From contig CM061139.1 in NCBI GenBank assembly GCA_030789695.1, positions 110,582,837-110,646,836 on the forward strand: 64,000 nt of DNA. The letters run 5' to 3'. The position numbers were made by a program, and so were the translations under genes. The DNA comes from Scilla litardierei (Eukaryota; Streptophyta; Magnoliopsida; Asparagales; Asparagaceae). Each line of letters begins with the position of its first letter. Position 1 is the stretch's first letter. The notes below the pieces were generated by a model. It made no database searches, was not told where the DNA came from, and saw only the letters and a list, made by a program, of their open reading frames with translations. This document shows positions 1 to 10,326 of this stretch, piece by piece.

Positions 1-1675
1 GTTCAGGTGAGGCAAGGATATGGAGTTAGCTTGATCAAGTGACATAGAGATGGTTATGAATGATTAAATGGGAGAATGGTAGGTATGTGTAAAAATGTGA
101 CAATATCCCAATAACGTATATAAGGATAGAGAGTAGGTGGTATAAGTTAAAACGGTAGATAAGCAATAGACGAAGGAGTCATGGGTGTAGAGATGTAGTG
201 TTTGTTTCATAAATGGAGATAGTTTTGTACAAAAATTTTAAAGTATGATCACGATGAATGCAGAACTGATAAACCGAGGTAGTTGGAGTTCTATTTAGTA
301 GTTTAAATTTGTATATGATTGGTTGTTTTGAAATTTGTTGTAGTATAGTAAAAATGCTATACATGATCATGATTCACGTCCTTGCGGTCCAGTGGACACA
401 GCCAGGAAAGTGACTAAGCCAGGATCACTTACCCCCAGTCTAGCTAGGGTGATCCAACAAACTTAGCCAAGCACATTGACCGGATCATGGTCCATTGAAA
501 GAAGCTTATCATTTATATGTGTGCCATTAAAAAAGGTTTTTTTATTAACAACTAAATAATCATATCAACTAGTTGAATCCTAAAAATTTAAAATTTTAGG
601 TTTTGGTTAATGACTTTTTATTAAGTCTTTATCAACTATACGGTTTTATTCGTATCGAAGATAACTTGGATTATCAACGAAGGAGGTTATTAGCGAAAGT
701 AACTCCAAGGAATGGAACACGAGTTCCTTGACAAGGGTTAAGAGTTCAAAGGAGATGATGAGAATCAAGAAAGACCTAATGAGGATGGTAATAAGGACGC
801 TTCACTCGTATATCCAATACAAGTGAACACTCGAGACAGAAAGTAAAGGTAGCAATGAATGGGCAAGTAAGAGGAAACAACATCGCTTGACTCTCTAATA
901 GTGTAGGCTGGCCTAATAATAAGAAGTCTAGTTTAACTCCGAACCAGCCAAGTAGTCAGGGCTTGAAGGCACAGGTCACTTCTATGACCGCGGGACAAGT
1001 CCTTTGGTTGACCAACCCCCTTCCCATTCCTTTCTAGACACTAATCCGGTAGTAATTTAAGATCGCTTGTTATTATACTGCCACGTTCGAGTAGTCTCGA
1101 CTCAGTCAGTGGAACAATGGTATCAAGTCAGCAATAGTGGCATATGAGTGGAAAGGAAGTAAGGTTTAAAGATAAGATCTCCATATGTAGAAAGTTAAAT
1201 ATGTGGGTATGGATGGTGTAGATTAGAAATCATTATAATATAGTGACTAAAAATTTTCAGCGAAGGAAACCCAAAATCAAAGAATAAATTTAAGTCAGTT
1301 GAAAAATATGAGGCCTATAGTAATGTGGATGATTCAAAAAGATAATGATGGCCGTCAGGAAGATCACGTGGGTCGAGAGCAAGGATTAGAATAGGATGAT
1401 CAAATGTGAGTACGGTAGGAAATGACTTGTGAAAAGGCCACGATAGATTCCTAAAGTCATGAAGGGAAAAAAATCAAGGATATACTGATTTGGTTGACTA
1501 AGGATCAGGAACCTTAGGAGTAGGATTTTCTAATGAATTGAGGTAGAGAATCCTAGGGAAGCTGTTGTTTGAGAGTCAAGATTGTAATATTATCTATGCG
1601 TTTTTAAAGCATTTTACATGAGCATGACCTGCATGGGTCACCACTAAAACCTGTCACGTCCCGCTTCCCATTAGA
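1..1675. other. Non-coding degenerate repeat-like DNA
   Basis: No open frame of convincing length or family resemblance is visible on either strand; the only ORF (179-370, - strand) is short and low in complexity. The text is AT-rich with scattered GC-richer patches (about 370-480 and 900-1060) that read like eroded LTR-retrotransposon sequence. I cannot assign a family. The hAT-like element at 1684 interrupts this sequence, so the flank continues at 2955. Confidence 0.4.
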
Positions 1676-1683
1676 CTTGGGAG

Positions 1684-2946
1684 TATGGGTGGACAAAGAT
1701 CCGATTAAACGATTGAATCCACCCGATCCGATCCGAAAAAGTAGATCTGATATCCGATCCGATGTAAGTGACTTGTTATTAATAAGCAGATCCGACCGAT
1801 CCGTTTGAAACTGATTTGGATTCGGATTTTAGTTTTCATCCGACAGAATGTGATCCGATCCGATTAGGTTTTGAGCGGATTGTGTTATTGTCTAAGTTCA
1901 TCCTAATATCTGATTCTCAATCCGATCCGATTGTTTTTCACTCCTACCTAAAAGCCCCTGAATCAATGCATCATGTCTATTGGTTAAGAAGACTAACAGA
2001 CTCAATTGCATCCTCAATCGGTCCCATCGCTTCCCTAGACCCAAGCAGATGCAGTGCCTCCTCGTCTCTCTCTTCTCTCACGTCTGTTCAGTTTTAATTC
2101 ATGTACTATACAACAGTACAAATAAAGCATGCTCTCCTCATCTCCACATGAACTTGGGCCATTGCCATTTGCCAAGCAACAAAGCTTTTACGCATGAAGA
2201 ATTGAAGATTGTCAGCAAGCAAAGTTGACCAATTTAGAGTGAGTTGTTACAAACTAATAGTCTTAGAAAATTTGGAAGCTGGTATTCTTCTAACTCATTA
2301 CTAATGTGTGCATAAAAATTCCTTTTTTCTTTACTTCCATTTCTTCAATTGTTAAACTTGACCAACTTAGAGTGAGTTGTTACAAACTAATAATCACTTC
2401 ATATTATTTGTAGATTTTGAAGTAATGATGAATGCGGAGGTGGAGCATCATGAGGAGACTAGGACAGCAGCAACAACTACTGAAAATTGATATCTTTGTG
2501 GAAGGAGAGCTCAGATTTTTTTTGGGTTTTTATCATTTTTGATGGAAGGAGAGCTCTTGGTTGTCAAGCTCATCCTCCTTGAAGTTGATGCCAAACTAGT
2601 ATGAAGATATTGCAAACAGAGATAGCTTCTTTATGTTATTCTAGAAATTTTTATTTTGTAAGGATATTTTGTTTCGACATTGGAATTGACTTCAGTGTTT
2701 AAAAGTTAAACTTTCAGAATCTAATGAAACGAGTTACAAATTGTGGCATCCATAACTTTAAAATTTCAATAAAGCTAATATTAATCCGATCCGAATCGTA
2801 TCCGATCCGAAATTCTAATCATCCGAATGTTAAGATTAACTTTATTTAATAGTGGATGCAGATAAGATTTTTCATCATTCGATTCAATCGGATCGGATGG
2901 TGGATTGAGGCATAATCCGATCCGAATATTCGGATGCATACCCCTA
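1684..2946. mobile_element. Non-autonomous hAT-like DNA transposon
   Basis: The element is flanked by a perfect 8-bp direct repeat CTTGGGAG (1676-1683 and 2947-2954), the size hAT transposases make. The left end reads TATGGGTGGACAAAG and the right end, reverse-complemented, reads TAGGGGTATGCATCCG; this resembles the TAGGGGTGGGCAAA type of plant hAT terminus. Subterminal regions at both ends are dense in ATCCGATCCGA-type motifs in both orientations (about 1696-1870 and 2781-2935), as expected for transposase-binding subterminal repeats. No transposase frame is visible in 1263 bp, so it would need an autonomous partner. A block containing GAGTGAGTTGTTACAAACTA occurs twice inside (about 2238 and 2371). 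Orientation is undetermined. Confidence 0.75.
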
Positions 2947-2954
2947 CTTGGGAG

Positions 2955-4556
2955 CGAGGACGCGAACGGGTCCGCAAGTGCAAGTAAGGAGGAGGTACTT
3001 TTGCTTTTCTTTCCTCCTTGACCTAACACAATAAGAACCTGTGTGAAATACAGCAGGTTCTTGCTTGCATTTCTCAAAAACAACACAGATAAGTAAAATA
3101 TTATTACAATCTCAAACGTCTCAATGGAATTGCAACAAATGGAGGAAAGAAGAGTAGGTCTTATGACCCATACAACAATGAAAAGAAGTGCAATGAAGGT
3201 TCACTAGTTCAGCAACTCTTGGTCCACTGTTTCAGCTATCTCAACCAGTCCTCTTGGTGCTATAGCTCGGGATCTAACATACATCCAAAAACATGAATGT
3301 ATATCAGCAAGGGTCTGCAAGTAGTGGTCAGAAACCCAAGGCAAGATATACAAAATTATACCGAATTTAAGAGGCATTTATAAATTAAACGAGATAACGA
3401 AAACATGCTAATTATAAAATGGAATAAAGTAAAATACTCCTATCATGCAGTTCTAGGCAAAAGTAAAGGGAGCAGTTATGACATGGCAGTTATAACGAAT
3501 TAAAAGTAAGCACTATAAACATGGCAATCCTAATGTGCGAGCAAGTGACAACGATTATTACAATTACTATGCAATGCTTTCTATCATGCATAGGGTTCTC
3601 GCCTTTAGGACATGATGAGTGAGTTCCGTCTTCATACGGGGGCTCACCGTGATTGGTGCTAATCCACCGCATGGATGGTGCCATTGAAGACAGTAACCTT
3701 TCATACGCCTAGTGGCCGCTCAACCCTAAACCCACCCCAAAATGTGCTGGAACATGAGCCAGCCTAGTTCACAAATTACAAGCACGAAATCACGAATTCA
3801 AGCATTTGTCAACTCACATGACATCACGAAAGTCACGATTTCGCCTTTGAGGCGCACGATTTCACGATGGCACACATTTGTTAGATATTTCAAAACATAC
3901 AACAATTTAACAACATCATCATTTATTTTTTTACAACATTTTCCATGAATACAAGAGCGTTGAACAACATTCACAATAATTTAACAAAAGTGCTGAATAT
4001 AAGAATTTAACGAACATGTCACAGAAAGTAGTTTTCCTTGCTATTGTTCTAAACTAAGGTATATCAAGTTATATGCCGTTGGATCACATTTTCAGTCAAG
4101 AATGTCATGCTGATAATTTCATACGTCATTTCACGTGTAGATTTTGAGTTATACAACTTTACATGCAAAAGACCATATGAACATCTAACTTCAAAAATTC
4201 ACTATAAATTGTACACTTGCCTGATTTCAGCGATTTTGGTGCTGTTAGGTTCGTCTTGACGGGTACTACATAATGGTACGTCCGGTTCTCTATTTTGGTT
4301 AAACATATCAATGAATTAGATTTGTTGCGAGATAAGCACAATATTAAAATAATCTCTGAATTGGATTCGTCTGATTTTATTGGGTTCTCTGGCTAGGGTG
4401 ATGTTTATATTGTATTATAATAACATGATACGTCTTATTTTATACTAATATTATTACCCTAACATTATTTAACAATCATTAACATGCTGAAATTAATACT
4501 AGCCAGTTAACATTAAATCTAATACTAACAACCTACAAACTAACTTTACTAACCTA
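2955..4556. other. AT-rich non-coding flank
   Basis: No gene is supported. The first part continues the sequence interrupted by the hAT-like element. Around 3590-3790 is a GC-richer block, and 3790-3880 repeats short motifs such as CACGATTTC and ATCACGA; both look like eroded retrotransposon LTR or leader. The rest is AT-rich and runs into the gap. Confidence 0.4.
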
Positions 4557-5056
4557 NNNNNNNNNNNNNNNNNNNNNNNNNNNNNNNNNNNNNNNNNNNN
4601 NNNNNNNNNNNNNNNNNNNNNNNNNNNNNNNNNNNNNNNNNNNNNNNNNNNNNNNNNNNNNNNNNNNNNNNNNNNNNNNNNNNNNNNNNNNNNNNNNNNN
4701 NNNNNNNNNNNNNNNNNNNNNNNNNNNNNNNNNNNNNNNNNNNNNNNNNNNNNNNNNNNNNNNNNNNNNNNNNNNNNNNNNNNNNNNNNNNNNNNNNNNN
4801 NNNNNNNNNNNNNNNNNNNNNNNNNNNNNNNNNNNNNNNNNNNNNNNNNNNNNNNNNNNNNNNNNNNNNNNNNNNNNNNNNNNNNNNNNNNNNNNNNNNN
4901 NNNNNNNNNNNNNNNNNNNNNNNNNNNNNNNNNNNNNNNNNNNNNNNNNNNNNNNNNNNNNNNNNNNNNNNNNNNNNNNNNNNNNNNNNNNNNNNNNNNN
5001 NNNNNNNNNNNNNNNNNNNNNNNNNNNNNNNNNNNNNNNNNNNNNNNNNNNNNNNN
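4557..5056. other. Assembly gap (500 N)
   Basis: Exactly 500 N, a conventional placeholder. The sequence right of it begins at the primer-binding site of copia copy 1, so that element's 5' LTR must lie in or beyond the gap. Confidence 0.95.
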
Positions 5057-5068
5057 TGGTATCAGAGC
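5057..5068 (+). promoter_or_regulatory. Primer-binding site, copia copy 1
   Basis: TGGTATCAGAGC is complementary to the 3' end of plant initiator tRNA-Met, the usual copia primer. It is the first base run after the gap, so the 5' LTR would end just before it. Confidence 0.85.
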
Positions 5069-5130
5069 AGGTCATCCGCATTCTTTGCTTATCAAAGAGG
5101 GTGTGATTCTGCTGTCATAGTACGTCAATC

Positions 5131-6749
5131 ATGAACACGAAGGAGGGAGCTTCCGTGACTCGGCCTCCACTTCTCACTGGCACCAATTATACATATTGGA
5201 AGTATCGGATGCGTGCTTTATCAAATCTCTTGATGAGAAGGCATGGGTGGCCACTATTGAAGGCTGGACTCCTCCTACCGTTGACGACAAGAAGGGAAAT
5301 GAATCTCTCAAGACAGCCCAAGATTGGAGTATCGAAGAAGAACGCGCGGCTCTGGAAAATTCTAAAGCCTTGAATGCAATTTTCACTGCTGTTGATGAAG
5401 AACAGTTCAAGTTGATCTCCACCTGCAAAGTTGCTAAAGAAGCATGGGATATCCTTCAAAACATACATGAAGGAACAAGCACTGTAAGAGCTTCTAAACT
5501 TCAAATTTTGGCTTCTCAGTTTGAAAACCTTAGGATGAATGATGACGAATCTGTGGCTGAATTCAATGGAAGACTTCGTGACATAGCTAATCAAGCTTTT
5601 CAATTAGGAAAGAAGTACTCCCAAAAGAAATTAGTTGAGAAAACCCTTAGATCTCTACCTGAAAAATTTTCGGCCAAAATAGCTGCTATAGAAGAAGGTA
5701 GGGATACTTCTAATATGAGATTGGATGAATTGATGGGATCTCTTCAAACTTTTGAGATGAACTTGAAGCAAAATAAAAGGGAGAAAGGAGTGTCTCTAAA
5801 AGTGGAAACTGCTGATGCTTCGCATGAAGGAGATGGTACTGATTTTGAAGATGACATAGCACTTCTAACCAAGAACTTTAGTAAAATGATGAGGAAAATA
5901 GGAAGTAGAGGTCAGAATTTCAGAAACATTAACAAAGAAGCTCGTACAAATCTCTCTCCTGCAGTTAGAGGTAACAATCGACCCATACAGAAGTTTGATA
6001 CAAAGGGTAGAGGCAAAGGAATTCAATGCAGAGAATGTGAAGGTTTTGGACATATACAGGCAGAATGTGCTAACACCATAAAGAAACAAAAAGGAAAATC
6101 TCTAGCAAGCTCCTGGAGTGATGATGAGTCTGAAGAATGCACTGGTCACGAGGATATTGTCAGCAACTATGTTGCTTTTATGGCCATCATGAGTGATCAG
6201 TGTACTGATGACACAACTAGCAATGTTGGACATAGTGTGGGCTCCGTTCGCACCATGTTGAAAGAAAAAGATAAGAATGTCAAGAAAAATGTTATAACAT
6301 TTAGTGCAACATCTGACAGTGATTCTATATCTGATACGGGTGATGAAAAGGAAGTTGACGAAGTTGATATTCGGTCCGCATATCAAATCATGTTTGTTAA
6401 TTGGTTAAAGATCTGTGAGATAAACAAACTCTTGAAGTGTGAGAACGCTAGACTAAAAGGTGAAAGAGAAGAGGCTATAACTCAACTAGGCAAGATCAAG
6501 CAAGACTTCAGAAATCTGGAAGGTCAACTCAGGAGAACACTTCTTAGAGCTGAAAAGGCAGAAAGTGTTCTTAACAAATGGAACTCTGGCAAAACCAAGC
6601 TTGATGATATTCTAACCATGGGGAAAGTCTCCGGAGATCGTACGGGAGTAGGTTTCAATAGAGGAGGTTATCTTCAGATAAGCAAGGAAGTTCATTGTCA
6701 ACCTGTCAAGAATCAGATGATTAACAGACGGTTCAAACAAGGGAGTTAA
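5131..6749 (+). pseudogene. gag: gag of SIRE-like copia copy 1, frameshifted
   Basis: Structural Gag protein that would form the cytoplasmic virus-like particle. The ATG at 5131 starts MNTKEGASVTRPPLLTGTNY, then the copia gag block WK-RM and the DILQ-IHEGTS region follow. A 1-nt loss near 5217, relative to copy 2, shifts the frame; the rest reads in the 5196-6749 frame. A CCHC zinc knuckle CRECEGFGHIQAEC lies near residue 278 of that frame, followed by an acidic linker and a lysine-rich coiled-coil-like segment. It ends at TAA 6747-6749, where copy 2 has CAA, so the original frame continued into a second knuckle. The intermediate homologue is otherwise near full length. Non-functional as read. 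Confidence 0.85.
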
Positions 6750-6785
6750 AAAGGTGAACACAAAAAAGGCGCTATTTTCAGACCC

Positions 6786-7505
6786 TTGATTTGTAATTAC
6801 TGTCAATGCAGAGGTCACACTGAGAGCAGTTGTTCCAGACGGATGAGACATCAACATGAAGGAAGAAATGAGGGACATTCAGATAAAAGGATCATTAAGA
6901 GATGGATAAGAAAGACAAGAGTTCACAGCCTAGTTGCTTACACTTCTATGAGTGCATTTTCGAAAAACACATGGTATTTCGACAGCGGATGTTCTCTGCA
7001 TATGACAGGAAACCGAGGTCTTTTATCAGAATACACTACAAGAAATAAAGGTCACGTTACTTTTGGTGACGGCCAGAGAAGCAAAGTCATTGGGAAGGGA
7101 GAGCTGAAGATGACTGAGTCTGTTACTCTGAAGGATGTCATGCATGTCCAAGACTTAAAGGCTAACTTGATTAGTATAAGCCAATTATGTGATCAAGGAC
7201 TGTTTGTTCAGTTTACTAAGGATAAGTATGTTGTGCTAAATAAAGCTGGGATCAACATTCTTACTGGAAAACGATCGGCTGACAACTGTTATCTTCTGCA
7301 GGAAGCAAATAGATGTCTCACAGCCAGTGTTGAAGTTGCTGAACAATGGCACCAAAAACTTGGTCATGTGAACTACAAAACTTTGATTGAAATTACCAAA
7401 GTCGGAGCCGTTCGTGGAATACCTGTTCTTTCCAAGAAAGTTGAAGGGGTCTGTGGTTCTTGTCAGCTAGGAAAACAGAAGAGAACCAATCATAAACAAC
7501 TTTAG
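6786..7505 (+). pseudogene. pol: Second CCHC knuckle, protease and integrase N-terminus, copy 1
   Basis: This 239-residue open segment is the in-frame continuation after the gag stop. It has a second zinc knuckle CNYCQCRGHTESSC at its start, then the aspartic protease motif WYFDSGCSLHMTG near residue 65 (catalytic D-S-G kept; the usual R after CS is L). Next come the GAG-pre-integrase region ([13 protein letters not shown]) and the integrase HHCC zinc finger, with HQKLGH and CGSC visible. It ends at TAG 7503-7505 where copy 2 has CAG, a C-to-T change. Protease would cleave Gag-Pol and integrase would insert the cDNA; the stop severs the polyprotein. Confidence 0.85.
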
Positions 7506-7600
7506 ATCATCACCACCTCGAAGAATATGGAGTTACTGCATATGGATCTGATAGGACCCACAACGGAAGTCAGCATGGGAGGTAAGAAGTACATTTTTTT

Positions 7601-10066
7601 TGTGTTGATGACTTTTCTCGTTTCACTTGGGTAGATTTTCTCAAAGAAAAGTCAGACGCATTCAATGCCTTCAAGAAGCTTTGCATTCGCCTTCAGACAG
7701 AGAGGGGAGCTACTATTGGAAAGATTATACGTATTCGCAGTGATCATGGTAAGGAGTTCGAAAACCACTTGTTTGTTGATTTCTGTGAGGCAGAGGGAAT
7801 ACGACATGAGTTTTCTGCACCTAAGACTCCTCAACAGAATGGTGTTGTTGAGAGGAAGAATCGGACTCTACAGGAGATGGCTCGCGTGATGTTAAACGCC
7901 AGAAGAATTAGTACAAAATGGTGGGCCGAAGCAATCAATACTGCCTGCTACGCCATAAATAGAGTATATCTGAGACCCAGAACGGAGAAGACTCCCTACG
8001 AGATCTGGAGAGGTAGGAAGCCAAATGTCTCTTATTTTCATGTCTTTGGTAGCAAATGTTACATCTTGCAGGATCGGACTTCTAAAGGAAAATTCGATGC
8101 TAAGAGTGATAAAGGGACATTTCTCGGATATTCTACGACGAGTCTTGCTTTCCGGGTTCTAAACCACCGTACTGATGTCTTGATGGAGTCCATCAATGTT
8201 TTCGTTGATGACTTCGAGCAAGGTGATGTAGGGGCTGGGCCGCAAGAAGAGATTAATGAGGAAGATGAAAATGTTGAACAAAATGTTGAACAAAATGTTA
8301 CAACATTTGATTCAACATCTGATAACACTGCTCAGAATGGTGTTTCTCACGGAACGGCTTCTGTTGGAGAATCGCTATCTGATGAGAATGAAGCTCATCC
8401 CTCACGTGGAATAACTAAAGTCATTCGAAATCATCCTCCAGAGCTTGTCATTGTAAATGTTGAAGATGTCCTTCGCACCAGAGGCACCAGTCAGGTAAAT
8501 TATCGTGATCTTGCTGGTTATACTTGTTTTTTGTCTAGTCTTGAACCCAAGAATGTTAAAGAGGCATTGCTGGATGAATTCTGGGTGATGGCTATGCAAG
8601 AGGAGCTGAATCAATTTCAGCGTAATGACGTGTGGAGTCTTGTTGAGAGACCTAAAGGGGTGAACGTCATAGGCACCAAGTGGATTTTCAAGAATAAAAC
8701 AGATGAAAGAGGAAATGTCACACGTAACAAAGCTCGACTGGTTGCTCAGGGATACACACAAATCGAAGGAGTTGATTTTGATGAAACCTTTGCTCCGGTG
8801 GCTCGCTTGGAATCTATTAGACTTCTTCTCGCTGTCGCATGCAGTTTTAACTTCAAGCTTCATCAAATGGACGTGAAAAGCGCCTTTTTAAATAGCATTT
8901 TAAATGAGGAGGTTTATATCGAGCAGCCTAAGGGATTTGAAGATCCTTTTCTACCAGGTCATGTTTATCGGCTGAAGAAAGCTCTCTATGGTCTCAAGCA
9001 AGCTCCTAGAGCTTGGTATGAGCGTCTGACTAGATATCTTCTTAAAAAGGGGTATGAACGAGGTGGAGCTGAAAAGACGCTGTTTGTTCAGAGAACCAGA
9101 TCGGCTATCATTATTGCTCAGATTTATGTTGATGACATAGTGTTTGGATCTACGTCTTCTCAGCTAGTAAGTGAGTTCATAGATCTTATGCAAAAAGAAT
9201 TTGAAATGAGTATGGTCGGTGAGCTACATATGTTTCTTGGTCTCCAAGTTAAACAAACTAGTGATGGGATGTTCATATCTCAGAGTAAATATGCAAAGAA
9301 TCTAGTTAAAAGATTCGGTCTTGAGAAAGCACGTCAAGTACGCACTCCAATGGGTTCTACAGAAAAGATCTCCAAAGATGAGGGTGGAAAACAAGTGGAG
9401 GTTACATTATACATGAGCATGATAGGTAGCTTGTTGTACTTAACAGCCAGTAGACCTGATATCAGTTTCAGTGTTGGAGTGTGTACTCGTTATCAGGCAT
9501 GTCCTAAGGAATCACACATCACGGCTGTTAAACGTATAATCAGATACATAAGTGGAACAGCTGATTATGGCATCTGGTACTCCAAAGATACCAACACTCT
9601 CTTATCAGGATATAGTGATGCAGACTGGGCAGTTAATGCTGATGACAGGAAGAGTACCACCGGAGGATGTTTTTATGTCGGAAACAACTTAGTCTCTTGG
9701 TACAGTAAAAAACAAAATTCGATTTCGTTGTCAACAACTGAGGTAGAATACATTGCGGCAGGGAGTTGTTGTACTCAACTCCTGTGGATGAAACAAATGT
9801 TGACAGACTATGGTGTTGATCAAGATATTTTGACTGTTCTATGTGACAACCAAAGTGCGATAAACATTTCAAAGAATCCTGTTCAACATTCAAGGACTAA
9901 ACATATTGACATTCGACATCATTTCATCCGTGAGCTGGTTGAAAAGAAGATTCTCATTTTGGAGTATATAGATACTACCAGTCAGTTGGCTGACATTTTC
10001 ACTAAACCCTTGGATTCTAACAGATTTGAGGACTTACGACAAGCTCTTGGACTGTGTTGTATCTGA
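7601..10066 (+). pseudogene. pol: Integrase core, RT and RNase H, copy 1
   Basis: Long open segment; the first ATG is at 7769 but homology begins at 7601, just after a 1-nt deletion in a T-run near 7598 that cut it off from upstream pol. The integrase core shows IRSDHGKEF and NGVVERKN (second D and E of the DDE triad). A linker carries repeats of VEQN. RT shows KSAFLN with the first catalytic Asp just before it, and YVDDIVFG near 9126. RNase H shows GYSDADWA, TEVEYIAAG and LCDNQSA, and the end reads DIFTKPL as in copia. About 820 codons remain uninterrupted, so the RT/RNase H part looks undamaged although it cannot be translated from the gag start. It ends at TGA 10064-10066, followed directly by ATG. 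Confidence 0.88.
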
Positions 10067-10252
10067 ATGTTGGACTTATTGTTGCACATAATGTTAAACA
10101 TATTATTGAACATTCTGTCGCAACTCTTAAAGGTGCCATGGGTACTTTTGTCATTTCTGTCTTTACGTTATTACCTCGGCATTTATTTCTCCTTCTTGGT
10201 TTTCGGAGTTCTCTTCACCTCCTTAGATTTCTTCAAGAAGAATTTATTTTAA
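10067..10252 (+). CDS. Short hydrophobic ORF after pol, copy 1
   Basis: The pol stop TGA is followed immediately by ATG in the same frame, opening 61 codons rich in Leu, Ile, Phe and Val. Two likely membrane-spanning stretches are visible: one around LLKVPWVLLSFLS and one around IYFSFLVFGVLFTSL. Copy 2 has the equivalent (20844-21065) with the same layout, which argues against chance. Copy 1 carries about 5 extra nt near 10246-10254 that create the TAA end. It could be a separate small membrane peptide or the N-terminus of the downstream envelope-like protein made by readthrough or reinitiation. No database family is recognised. Confidence 0.45.
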   Translation: MLDLLLHIMLNILLNILSQLLKVPWVLLSFLSLRYYLGIYFSFLVFGVLFTSLDFFKKNLF

Positions 10253-10326
10253 GAAGGGAGGGTCTGTGCATACCTAGGGTTCTTGGTTCTTGGTTCTTTG
10301 TCAAAGAAATCCTTGCCGTTTCTGCA

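Noticed and set aside
3590..3790. Possible gypsy LTR or leader fragment
   Set aside because: Composition is suggestive, but I could find no ends, primer site or coding part to support it.
4554..5081. ORF across the first gap, and a similar one at 54058-54651
   Set aside because: They consist almost entirely of unknown residues from N.
8402..8866. 154-codon antisense ORF in pol of copy 1, also present in copy 2 at 19183-19647
   Set aside because: Conserved only because the sense strand (RT start) is conserved; no independent family or start context.
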